Position numbers and translations under genes: made by a program
Shown: in pieces, positions 40,201 to 52,369 of the stretch
Layout of the letters: every line of letters begins with the position of its first letter
Position numbering within the stretch: position 1 is the stretch's first letter
Assembly (NCBI GenBank): GCA_021464245.1
Contig: JADCRB010000030.1
Location: 1,143,376-1,207,375, forward strand
Source: Carallia brachiata
Lineage: Eukaryota > Streptophyta > Magnoliopsida > Malpighiales > Rhizophoraceae
DNA: 64,000 nt
Reading direction: 5' to 3'
Notes under the pieces: model-generated
What the model was told of the DNA's origin: nothing
The model's input: the letters and a program-made list of their open reading frames with translations, nothing else
Databases searched by the model: none

Positions 40201-42411
40201 GTCAAAAGAATATTTCATGAGTCTTGAGTGTTTGGTGTTGGTGAGATCATGGCCTTACCAAAAATTCCATCTTTTTTTAGAACCGTGATACTTTGAAAAT
40301 GATGTCTTCTTCTTCTTTTCCAAAGCGAAATAACAGCTTTTTTTCTTTTTTTTTTTTAATGGAGCAGAATAAAGCGAAAATGCCAAAGTTAAAAGAACGT
40401 ATAGAAAGGATGCATTTTGCAAAGTATCTGCTGAATGATTGTCTTGCATTAATTTGCATCTTCTTTTTGTTTTTTTATTAAAAAATTTATTGAGTTATGA
40501 TTCATATAATAAAAATAACTCTTCTTATTTTCTTAACAAAACTTTTTATTTCTACAATTAAAACCTGACATTTTTAAATATAAATCTAATTTATACTATT
40601 AGATATTTTTGAAAGGCTCATTATAACTAGTAACTTTATCTTAAAAGAAAATCTCTCCTAATTTTTGGGTGGTGATTTGAAATTGGTGTTAAATGTGAAG
40701 TTCGACGAATCAATAAGATGCTAGTTTGTATATATAATTTTCGGTCAACATTGTATATGAGTATAATGGAACCGAATGATAAAAAAATATATATATATAA
40801 TGAGCATTAATTAAATTTAAATTTAAAATTTTGTTGTTGTTGTTTTTTTTTTAATGCAGGTATAATTAATTACGCTAACACAAATTGACACCATGACTCT
40901 TGTTATCTGATAGCCGACGCGAAAATGACAACTTATTATCTTCTTTGTTCTTCTCTATAAATGTGAAAACAAAAGGATACTTGTTATTGTTATTTTTTAA
41001 TTTGTAAAAGATTCTTATATTTAAAATTTTTTACATAACGTCAAGCCATAAAAGTTGAATTTTTTGGAACAAAAACAAAACAAGAAAAAAAAAAACAGAA
41101 TCAAAAGACCGGTTTGGTGGTTAATAAAAACATGAGTATTAGGAGGTACAAGTCAAATTCGAATTGATGCAGACTTGTCCTTAGGAGTTTTGAAGTATTT
41201 TGTCCATCGCTGTCCGTAGTCTTCACCTTATCCACACTTTTTATTACATCGAATTTCCAGACCCTCTATTATTCGAAACAATTTATTTGAATTTTTGAGT
41301 TAGTTGAGTTTTGAAGTAGTTTAAACTATAGATGCATCGAGTGAAGAGCACATTGAATTTAAGTTCATCAAAATTTAGGATCTCGAATTTCAAGTTTCTT
41401 AAAATTATATAAATTATTGGGTTTTCGAGCCTTATCTTTTGTCTTCTATTTGATTAATTTGAGTCACAAGTTACTTAAATTTTAAAGAAATTTATATCTA
41501 ATATATCAAATTAAAATTTAATTGTGAGAGACATATTACATTATTAAAAATTATAAAACATATACTACGACAAATAGTTAAGAATCAAGATAGATGAAAT
41601 TCGCAAACAGACGTTATTGCTCTTCTCTATAAACAAAAAGAAAACGGTTTTTGATTTGATTAGAGTCTCAAGTCAATCAATTTTTTTAACTAGAAAAAAT
41701 GTGTTTAAGTATGTTGATTATTATAACTATAAATTAAAGTTAAAAGTCACTTATTAATATTTTTATTTTATTTTTTTATAAAAATAATTTACTACTGAAA
41801 CATTAATAAATTTAAATGTGACTCTGACATAATAAAATTTAATCTGCCAAACTTTTAAGCTCATTTTAAATAGATAACTCACGTAATTAAATATAAGAGT
41901 AATTGTTTGAGAGAAAATTTTAATTTAAATTAATAATATAAAATATATGTTAAATTATTATTTTGACTATGCCAGGTGAGAAGTCAATCAAATTTTAGAT
42001 TGGATGGAATTTTTAATTTTTATTTAATTTATTTTAGATATTTAACTTCTCCTTTTTAGAAGCGCGCTTTGAGTTTTGGCTTTGTCCAGCGCCCACACTT
42101 CCACCCACATAGGGGGGCATTTTAGTCATTTGGCGAAAAACAACACTCAGTTCGAAGAGAACTTTGGTCACTGTTCAAATGTAGCAGTGGGCTCCGTAAA
42201 AGCAACGCCACCAACACAAAAAAACAAACAAACCACAGAAATATCATTAAAAAAAATATCAATTTGAAATGACAGCGAAGAGATCAAGAAAACACGTAAA
42301 ATTCAAAATAATAATATTAATAATAAAATTGAGAAAATAGTAAGTGAAATAAGATGACGAGAGTCAAGCGTGTTCGGTCACTGAGAAATCTTTGTCTTTT
42401 TTTTTTTTTAA

Positions 42412-42771
42412 GAACGTGTTTGGAGCGCAAAGAAATAAGGAGAAAGCCGGGAAAAAGGGAAGAAAGAGAAGGAAAGTAGAGAGATTATAAAATTATTTGA
42501 AGTGACAGAAAAAGTTGAGAGAAAGAAAGTAGAAAAAAAAAATGAATAATAATTTGTGAGAAAAAAAGTGAAGAGAAAATAAAATTAGTTAGAGTAATAG
42601 AAAAAAGTAAAAGAAAAAAAGTATAGTGAAAGAAAATATAAATAATAATTTATAAAAAAAGTAAAGAAAATATAAAATTATTTAGAGTAGTTTAGAAAGT
42701 GAGGAGAAAAAAAAAATAATAATTATATTTTTATTTCCTCCTTTATTTTTGTTCGCACACCAAATATGTTC
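42412..42771. mobile_element. Tourist-like (PIF/Harbinger) MITE with TAA target duplication
   Basis: A 360-bp noncoding element. The left end is GAACGTGTTTGGAGCGC; the right end reverse-complemented is GAACATATTTGGTGTGCG. Similarity continues for about 30 bp per side. It is flanked on both sides by TAA (42409-42411 and 42772-42774). A three-base TWA duplication is the hallmark of PIF/Harbinger insertions. The interior is purine-rich, with GAAAAAGTAAAGA-like words in degenerate tandem order. It lies about 1.07 kb upstream of the BTB start codon. Confidence 0.8.
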
Positions 42772-42884
42772 TAAATTTTCTTATACACTTTTAAATATAA
42801 GATTATTTTTTATTCGTTTTCTTTAAATTTATCATTAATTTAAGGATATTTAACATTAATAATAAGTAAATTTAAATATAAAAA

Positions 42885-42950
42885 TTTTCGTTATTATGAG
42901 TAGTTCTCGCACGCTTAACTAGTTGGGCTAACCTATCGGGTTTTAAGTAG
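42885..42950 (-). mobile_element. tRNA-like SINE head fragment
   Basis: On the minus strand, TAGCCCAACTAGTTAAGC (complement of 42913-42930) matches a tRNA-type box A. It is followed by GCGAGAACTACTCATAATAACG, resembling tRNA-derived plant SINEs. No box B or A-tail is visible, so it is probably a truncated copy. Confidence 0.4.
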
Positions 42951-43836
42951 CAGGGAAAGAATATTTTCAGAGACAGAGAGAGTGAGAAAAAGAAAGTGGG
43001 CAAAGCAACAAGGACGTGCAAATTCTGAGACCCACATGACATTTCAATCATCAAAAGCAAAGACAGAGAGAAAAAAAAGAGACATAAACCCAAGAACCCC
43101 ATCACTGTTTTGGCTCTCTTTTCTTCTTAACTTTAATAATTCTTGTTGAGTCTTTGGCTGCATCGTGTGTGTGTGTTTGTGTGTGTGTGTGTGTTTTGGT
43201 GTCATCATTTCCACCCCCCCTGCAGGCGTCTGTTCACTGGTTCCCTAAATACTTGACATCAGAGCTTGCTTTCAATCATTTTAGCCACCCGTGGGGACTT
43301 CAGAATTAAGAATAAAAGAGATGGGTTTTCGCTGAGGTCTCTGGAATTCATTCCCTTGGCTGAGTGCTCATCGTTTTGGGAGTTTCCAAAGTTACTAACT
43401 TTACTGCTTTGTTTAGTGCCATGTTATGGGATTTGATCTGTAGATAGTTGTGCAGGACTTAAGAGAGTTGTGTAGAGCTTATTTTGTGTGATAGAAAGCT
43501 GTTGTATACAAAGATTCTTCCTTTTTTTTTTTTTTTGTCCTCTCTTTCCCTCCTTCAATTTTAGTGTATTCTGAAGCAACAATTTTTCTTTTTATGTCTC
43601 TTTGTTTTTGGCTAACTTTGGAATTGGGGGTATTTGAGTTTGGGTGTTTTGGAGAAGCTAATTTTTAGTATGGGGTTTCAAAGATTAACTTGAAAGATTG
43701 TTGCTTTACTTTTTTCCAATTTTGTAGAAGTAGTTTATGCTGCTGAATTTTTTCTAGGAAACCCGTATTTTTGACCTTATTTTACCTTAAAAATTTGCAA
43801 TGTCTTGATTTTTGTGCTGTTGTAAGGCTTCTAAAT

Positions 43837-46455
43837 ATGGCTGAAATTAGACTGACAAAGGTAGAACAAGGCCAAACCAAGATTAGAAATGTTCCAATTG
43901 CTGTAACCCCAGAGGGTTTCTGGTGCTGTCCCTCTCCTGTTGTGTTTCAGAAGACCATTAAAACCCAAAATCCTCTAAACAAATCCAAACCTTCCTCACC
44001 ACCATCAAAAGCTGCTGCCCAGAGGAAACAAACCCCATTGAATGATGGAAAGCCAGCATCCACTACTTTACGGTCGGCAGTTGCTTCTGAGGATCAACGA
44101 AATTTTGCTCTGAGACACCTAGTATTCCTGCCTCTGTTGGTAGTGATAGACCATCGAGCCGCCTAAAACCGAAAATTTGCCAAGGAAAAGTGGCAATTGA
44201 ATTTGGGGAACCTGGAACCGGGAATATGAAGGTGGTCTTAATAGGAAAGCAGGGATTTTGTGTGAAGTTGAGTGTCCACAAGAATGTTTTGGTGGAAAAC
44301 AGCAGTTTTTTTTCCAATAAGCTTTCTGAAGAATTTTCTAGTCCTTCCTTCCTAGAGATTGATGACTGTGACGACATTGAAATATATGTTGAAACAGTTG
44401 GATTGATGTATTGCAAAGACATGAAACAGCGGTTGATCAAGCAAAGTGTCTCGAGAGTTCTTCGAATTCTTAAGGTAATCAGCTTTGTGATAGATACATT
44501 CCTTCTGTTTGAATTAATTAGCTACATTATACTTGCTCTTCTCTTTAATGTAAGTGGAATCTACCAGTAATAATCTTCTACTAAGGAATATATGCTATTA
44601 TTGAGTCTCTTCTAAAGGAGTGAAAAGGTTGGGTGAGCGGGTTGATATAAATTCAGCTTTGAGTCTTATTGTTTTTTTCATTGGCAAATCATTCTCCAAT
44701 TTAACTATTAGCTATAATGGTATGCTTCAAATTCCAATTTTCACTTATTCTAGCATATTTTTTGAGTGTTGAGTACTTGGTCGTGTAGCTTTTGAGGGCT
44801 GGCCAATGTGGTCAGGAATCAATGACCTGAATAACATGCTTCTGATGGAAGGTTACAGAAGAATGATATCACGATTTTGGGCAAACCACAAACTCTTGTC
44901 TTCTGCTGTCCACTCAAGTAATTGTATGCACCAAATTGTGTTTAAGTTGGAGTTTGTGCCATGCCAAGGCTACTGCTTAGTGTACCTTAGAGGGAAAGTT
45001 GGCTGGCCTTTCTTTATTGCTCTCATTTGCCAATATGAGGGATACCAATGAATCCTAATTTATTATGAGGGACATAAGCTGTTGATGTTGCCATTGCGCC
45101 TGTATGTTGCCTTAAGATTGCATGGGTTGAGCCAGATTTAGCCCATGCCATATATGTTCACTTATCTGCTATCATAATTGATGCAGGATGCCTTGATACC
45201 CAAATGAAATTATACCTTGACAAAATGCACTGGCACCGTTTAGGGAATAGATGCATTTTGATAATCTCCCTGTCGGTAAAGCTGATATGAAATTCGTCAG
45301 TTGCCTATTCATAATTCTAGAAGAACCTGCTCTGGACCACTTTGGCCCTCATTTTCAAGTTGACCTTTGATTAGCTCATTCTGTTGTATGATGGCCAGTG
45401 TGTTGGTAGATTTGTTCATAATTATTTGCATATAACAATTCTGCAGGTAGCTGAACTTCTTGGCTTTAACTCATGCATCAAGTCATGCTTGGAGTATTTG
45501 GAAGCAGTTCCTTGGGTGGGGGAAGAAGAAGAAGGGAAGGTGGTGTCATCTGTCGTACGACTCCAGAATGAAGGTATTGGGGTTACACCAGTTCTGAAAC
45601 GAGTGTCTTCTGAGGTTTCTAATCCGCCTAAAGACACACTTTCCTACATAATGGAACTCGTACTCAAAAGCAATGAGGATAGAGGCCGGCGTGAAATGAA
45701 ATCCGTAGTGTTGAAGCTTCTTCGAGAGAACATCAATGCCCCAGGCCATGGACATTCAGCTGACATGTGCAATGCAACCATTTATGGTTCGTGCAGAAGT
45801 TGCCTGAATTCACTGTTGTCTTTATTCAAGCAAGCTTCTGACCCAGAGTTTGCTGACCAACATCTGGGTAACGAGGGACCAGTGATGAAGCAAATAGCTC
45901 TTGAGGCAGACAATCTTTCCTGGCTGCTTGAGATTTTATCTGACAGGCAAGCGGCAGATGAGTTTGCTCTAATGTGGGCTAGCCAGCAGGAGTTGGCCGT
46001 CCTACATACAAAGCTACCTGTAGTTTCTCGTTACCGTGTTAGCTGCATTACAGCAAGGCTATTTGTTGGAATTGGAAGAGGGGAGGTGCTACCATCAAAG
46101 GACACTCGCCATTTGCTGCTACAAACCTGGTTAGAGCCACTGATCAACGACTATGGTTGGTTACTACATGGGTCCAGGTCATTTGATAGGAAGGTAGTGG
46201 AGGAAGGCATAGGGAGGACAATCCTCACTTTGCCCCTGGAGAACCAACAGACTATTTTGCTTGGTTGGTTGGGTACTTTCCTTAAATCAGGGGGATAACT
46301 GCCCAAATCTTCAGAGAGCTTTTGAGGTCTGGTGGCGGAGGACTTTCATCAGACCTTACCTTGAAACACAAGACATTAAACCTTATCTGGAAACACAAGG
46401 CGATCTTCTCGATCCGGATAGCTCAATAATCACCGAAAGCAGTAGACCTGAATGA
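43837..46455 (+). CDS. BTB/POZ domain protein (At3g50780 type), with two frameshifts
   Basis: Two exons (43837-44474 and 45447-46455) with a GT-AG phase-0 intron. The reading closely follows the At3g50780 family: N terminus MAEIRLTKVEQGQTKIRNVP, a Pro/Lys-rich linker, the BTB domain from about residue 115 to 235 (VKLSVHKNVL, YVETVGLMYC, VSRVLRILK then VAELLGFNSC), and a long helical C-terminal region ending with the NLQRAFEVWWRRTF segment. Two one-base lesions break the frame. A base is missing at 44110/44111 (GCTC|TGAG), giving a stop at 44164-44166. One G too many lies in the run 46290-46294, giving a stop at 46296-46298. Ignoring these, the family-length frame is about 548 codons. Splice sites and the rest of the frame are intact. 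Some plant BTB proteins are CUL3 ligase adaptors; this subfamily is uncharacterised. It is either a very recent pseudogene or a victim of consensus indel errors. Confidence 0.9.
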
Positions 46456-49400
46456 GTGAGTGACTTTGTGATTCACTGCATTATGCTTCATGGTGGTCTT
46501 TCATGATGCTGCAGTTTAATATAGGGAAAACTATGGTATGGAAGTTTCTATGAGCATGCACGCGCTAACATAGAAAATTACTTCGGAGGCAACATTGGAA
46601 TGTACGTTAACCGCTAATGGTGTTTTTCAATATGTGCACAATGTGGGTGTATTAATCTTCTTTCATGTTTATGAATATTTGGTTTTTTGCTTGATTAGAA
46701 GTCATTTAAGAACTCGGCTGCAAGGACTTGATTCAGATTCACTCATCTTCCTTAATTACGCTTTATAATACGGTCTGTGCCTCCAGTGCATCTCTATTTA
46801 CATCAGGTATCTGAATTTTGTTTGTCATCTTTGGGCCCACTGGAAAAAATATTGTCATGGTGGAAAACGTACATTGTTTTATGTAAAATTAATATTTAAA
46901 ATAAAAATAAACGTATTTTTTATTATAAATATTAATCACCCAATTGTAAAAAAATAATGACTTAAAAACTATACATCTGTTATGCGCTTGTTTTTTCTTG
47001 CTTGCGCCTACGTAATGGGACTTATCATGGGGTGTTGACTTATCAGGGGTGTTCTTTTGCTTCTTCCTAGTTTATGGTTTCGTGGGCTCTCTCTCCCCTT
47101 GTGAAAGGAATTCCTTGGTGCGTCCTACTTTCTGTAATCCCTTTGACTTTCACAATGACAGATTTTAAATTTTCAAGTCCGTCAGAGTAGATGGGGTTGG
47201 TAATGAACTTGCAGAAGGTCTCAGCCCAACTCTCCGAGAAACGGGCCTCCGGTTCTTACTGCTAATATTTACCCATTTTGGGCCACTTGATGAAAGAGTT
47301 GGGCTTTAAACTTTCATAACGGGCAAAAAGATATTTGTCCGGCGGGACTCAGTAATCTGCGATCCTTTTGGAATTCTGACTGACGAGAGGATCGTAACAA
47401 CAGAATGGACCATGCTGGCTAGTTGAAATGACATTTAAAACATGCAGGTCACACTAGAAACTCAAAAAAAAAAAAAAGAAACTCATGCATGTTTTACAGT
47501 TATTAGGCTTGATGGCAAGATAACTTAAAACTTTTTTAAGATTTAGAGTTCAAATATATAAAAATAGAGAGAGTTATTCTTATTATATAATTCACAATTG
47601 AGTGAGTGTTTTAACATATCAAAAAGATTCAAATCCTTACAAAAGTTTGGGGCCAGATCAGGCGCAAACTTCCAACTGAGTATGGCACAAAGCCGTACAT
47701 AGTGGCATTTAAGCTGCTAAATATGACAGTAGTAGGAGTGACATACACATTTGCTCTGGTTTGGTCCTAGAGTGTCTAGAGCCTTGTTATGTCTACATCT
47801 ACCTTCTCTGTTTCTCCATTATATCCTTTTGTCATTATTTTTTTCATTTCCTCTAGAACCATGCTCGCACATGTTAGGCCAAACTTCAGAGGAGTTATGT
47901 GACTTTAGGACCATCTTATGCATGGATTTACAATCATTGTGCCCACTCCAAGTTCTTGGGCATTAAGAAAGTTAGTTGAATCTTATATAAGCGAGAACAT
48001 TTGTCTAATAAGATTTCCTGTGTCATATTTGACAATCACAATCTTATATAAATAAGAACATTTGCATTCCCATGTGCGATCTTGCATTGGAAAGAATGCA
48101 CATAGTAAAGAGAAGGGGAAAATTGTGAAATTCCCCAGACACCCTCTAAATCAGGTGGAGGCTGGTTAGGTGAGATGATAGAACAGCTGTCCTTTACAAA
48201 CTACAAATCCAGATACTAGTGACAGACTTGACCCTGGCCGGACTAGTTACAGTTTCGATTAATCGGCGAGAGTTAGTCTTGGTTCTAGTTTAAATTTCAG
48301 TTTGGTTCGGTTCCATGACTCTTTTCGAAGAAAAAAATGGTAAAATATTTTAAATTTTCTTTTAATTTTATGAACTATTTTTTTGAATAAATTATTTGCA
48401 CGTTTTGTCTAGTTTGATTATAGTGGGGCCCAAATTGATGAAAAATATTAACAGTGATCTGACAATACACTTCTTCAGTTACTCCTCTTAAAAGACCGTA
48501 AGTTGCGCGCCGGTTTTTAGTCCCAGTTTTGGCTGGTCAAATTTCGAGTTGGTTACGTGCCAACATGAAACCGGAGTCAAGTCTACTAAGAGGGGCTCCG
48601 TCGGTGGTGCAGAATTTATTAAGGGTATTGGTCCTGCATTTATGATTATTATGTTTTTTTTATTTATCTATAATAGAAATGATAACCATCATTGGAAAGT
48701 AAAGCAAATGTTAAAGGATTTGGAGTTCGAATCATAAATTTTTCAATAAAAAATATGCACATCGCTCCAATTAAGCTGGATCTTCAATCCGCCATTTATT
48801 TGATCAACCGCATTATAGATGAATGTGCTCTTAGTTAATCTCACACATGAAATATCCGCTGGCCGGCCCAAGTTGCGGGTGGGAAGAAGAGAGGGTTGGG
48901 GGGGTGTTCTGGTGGTGGGGATTTCTACCTCGTAGCCCACCTTTGTTATTAAATTCAAATTGGGACCAATTGAATTCCGTAGCCTGGCCCAAAAAATAAC
49001 AGTATAGAGGGTTGCAACAATTCGCCAAGGTTCTAACATTTCTATAAGTAATAAGTAATGGTATAGATTATAAAATTATATCACGTTATATTTAAAATTT
49101 ATAATTATAAATAGAATTATTAATTTTTTTAATATTATTAAATTAAAAAAAGTAAAAATTGATATTTTTTATTATAAATTTTAAAATATTTTATAATACT
49201 ATTTTTTATAATATATATCATTACTCTTCTTTAATTTACTTTTATAAATAAACTAAAATCTCTCATAAATAAGATTTTAATGCGATTTGGATCGTTAGCC
49301 TTATCTATAAGGCCGTACGAGAGTTTCAACCGTAGGTTTACTTTAGACATTTCCTGATGTGGGCCAACGCTACCACAGGATTATGGTCGCCAGCAGCCCT

Positions 49401-52369
49401 TTGATTGGGTCTGACGCGTACCCTAAGGTAGGGCCCCACTGTCCCGTGTTGCACCAGCGTAACCCACACTGTTCGGTGTAGGGCTCTTTTTGTTTATATT
49501 CAAAAAAAAAAAAAGAAACAAGAAGAAGGAAAACCCACAAGTCATTTTCCTTATTTATTTTTTGGTCTAGCACGTTGTTTTATTTTATTGTCTGTTTCCT
49601 GACATTAGATTTGTAATTTATGCGCCCGAGCAGGACAAAAAAGCCATTCTGGGCAGTACTTACAAAATCCGTATTAAATCTATTGATTTGAGCATTAAGA
49701 CTTTTGAGCCTATCTTATTCCACATATTACGAAAATAATTTTTTTTGATTAAAAAAATTTATTGGGTATGTTACTCATTGAATTCTTAATTGAAATTAGA
49801 GTAACTCCCGTTTACAAAAATAGTTTAGAGAAGTGATATTTATGACATAATATAAAATACAAAAAAAAAAATAAAAAAAATATATATATATATATTTAAG
49901 ATCCATCACAACTTGATATTTCATTTTCACATAAAGCCATTACATGAATGGAGCCTTTAAATAGATAAAAATCTGTCCAAGAGAGAGCTGTCATGAAAAC
50001 TCTACTCTTTCAAAATAAAAAAAATTTAAAAAAAACGCCACTCTTAACTCCCATTTCGATCTAGAAGTCCAATCCCCACAACTTTTCCCTCCCACACATT
50101 GCAGTTTGTTTTATATACCCCACTTAATGACAGTCTATTTTTCAAACCTTACGGTGTGTGATTGCATTTACATCACGGAAGTGCTGTGAATGCAACCTTT
50201 CACAGTTGCATGTAACTTTCAACAGACAGAAGAGGTGGAATCATGGCCGTCTCTCCATTGGGTACCACAATATTAAGTTATTACATATTTCATGGTCCTA
50301 AATCCTTATACAGCCAAAAAAAAAAAACAAAAAAAAAGACAAAAAAACAAAAAACAAAAAACAAAAAACAAAAAACAAAAAAAGAAAACAAAAACAAAAA
50401 AGGGGAGATGAAAAAGCCTTTAAGAATTAAAAACAACAACACCAAGTGGTCCATTTCAACATCTTTAACTGTCTTTGCAGCTACCTGCTGCCTTAAAATG
50501 CCAGTAAAATTCTTGTTTTTCCAATTTTTCCTCTAAGCAACTTCACCATCAAAGAATGTAACAAAATTTGAAAATGACATTGCTTGTATACTTAACATCT
50601 ATCAAATGAAAAATTGAGCTTCACATGTGGGTTTGTATTTTTTTCCAGCAAGATTTTTTTTTTTTTTTAAATCATAGCAAGATGACGATTGGACTGTTAG
50701 TATGTCATATCATACACACCTAAAAGCATTTTAAAATCTTTTCTTTTCTTCTCTGTTTTTTTTCCCTTTCAGAAGTTTTTACAAGAAATTGCATAGATTA
50801 TAATTCAAAAGGGACATGATCGCTATACGTCTCCACATATGGCTTCCGGTTAACAAGGCACGTAATTCCCAGAAAGAAAAGCAACATATATCTATATTTG
50901 GTAAAGAGTACTTGTTGCTTTGCACGTTAATGTTTTCAATATTAAGGAACACTCAAGCCGTTGGTTATCCAGTAACATAGCAGAACTACCAGATCTAGCT
51001 ATGCATTTGAGCAACTAATCGAAATTAGAAAATTGAAGTTAGCAATTAATTTCTTGCACCATCCATTTGTTTGTTCATCAGGAAGTTAATTGTGCTACAC
51101 AATCTCACAACCCTCTTTTTATGTTTTTTTTTTTTTTTTTGGGATAAATCAAAGTCAGATTTTATTAGTGAAAGAGCATAGAAGTTATAAGAAGTAACAA
51201 GCAATGATGGAGAGCAAACAGAAGGAAACTACTGAAGCCAATTTTAAAATGGATGTACGAAGCACACATCAGACATTATCGTTTACTACGTTTAAACAAA
51301 TAATTCTATGTCTAAATCTTACTTCGTAAAAACATTATAATGTTCTTTTCGATCAACTATATAAAATCAAGCAATTGCTAGTTCCACGTAAGTTAATTTA
51401 CGTTTTTGAAAACTCCAAATTCATCTCACATTAACCGTGTCTTACTTATCACAAACATAGAAAGGCAAAGGATGATGATCAGCATGTCCATGGAAGATTT
51501 TGCGCCAATACATCCTACCTGACACGAGCTCGCCGACGGTTGATTAAGGGAAAAGGACCAAGTTCTACCTAATAAAAGTGCCGACGTTGAGGTGTCTTCA
51601 TCTCAAACTCCTCATTCTCCACAGGTTTCGCCATGTGCTTGATAACAAGCATCAATCATGAAATTTGTAGCTTTTAGTAGCGTTCAATCATAATCATAAA
51701 TGTAAAGTATATAAATAACATCCAACAAATGAGCCCATCTCAAGTTTATTTTATTTTATTTATCCCTTATAAAGATAAGGCTACATAAATACACTAGCTA
51801 TGATTTCTTATTCTAAAAATAATATTTTTTTTTTCTAAAACAAAAATATAAGAATCTCGTATATCGAAACGTCATTTTATTTGTTACAAAAATGAGAGCA
51901 TAAAGGTTAGTTAATTATAATATAAACATTTTGTAACTCAATATCAAATTTGAGGAAGAAATAAATTTACGGAGAACTTAATTAATTAAAAACAAAATAA
52001 TGGTAAACGGGTCCTTATATCTACTATACTGAAAAGGAAACGACCAAATTCATCTATAATACAACATCTTCAACACCCATTTAAAAGAAGTGCAACTCGT
52101 TCTATCTCTCCATACAACCTCCATCTCTCAAAAAATTTATGATATTCTAGTTAACAATACATAAAGGTACAAAACCTTTAATAAATGGCAAAACAGTATT
52201 ATATACTATGCACTATTAGTACAACAGATCCATATGGCTTAGCTCTACATAACATGCTAGACTTTTCTCATTAAGTATTTGTTTTTCTTTTAAGAAAATG
52301 GGAAAAAAATATAAAGTGATAGAAGCTAAAATTAAATCTTGTACAATGGGAATTCAATTAAGTAATAAA
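46456..52369. other. Intergenic region between BTB and BLH genes
   Basis: 5.9 kb between convergent genes, with no supported gene. Contents include box-B-like sequences near 47571 (GAGTTCAAATA) and 48722 (GGAGTTCGAATCA), which may be SINE fossils. There is an AT-rich stretch at about 49030-49240 and an A-rich (AAAAAAC)n tract at about 50316-50403. A GC-richer stretch at 49290-49490 has no recognisable coding signal. Confidence 0.6.
50316..50403 (+). repeat. A-rich (AAAAAAC)n minisatellite
   Basis: Repeated CAAAAAA units with occasional G, ending in GGGG. It is simple-sequence DNA, perhaps grown from a retroposon A-tail. Confidence 0.85.

Larger units (their letters stand above)
37244..43836. 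other. Intergenic region between TMEM220 and BTB genes
   Basis: 6.6 kb with no supported gene before the BTB leader. It contains an AT-rich copy of the 7532-7876 repeat family at about 37470-37640 (GATATGTGAGAT motif), an (ATC)n tract at about 40056-40076, a Tourist-like MITE at 42412-42771 and a SINE-head-like segment at 42885-42950. A (GT)n tract lies at about 43165-43194 in the presumed BTB promoter or leader. A pyrimidine-rich leader, possibly with an intron, precedes the BTB start codon. Confidence 0.65.
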
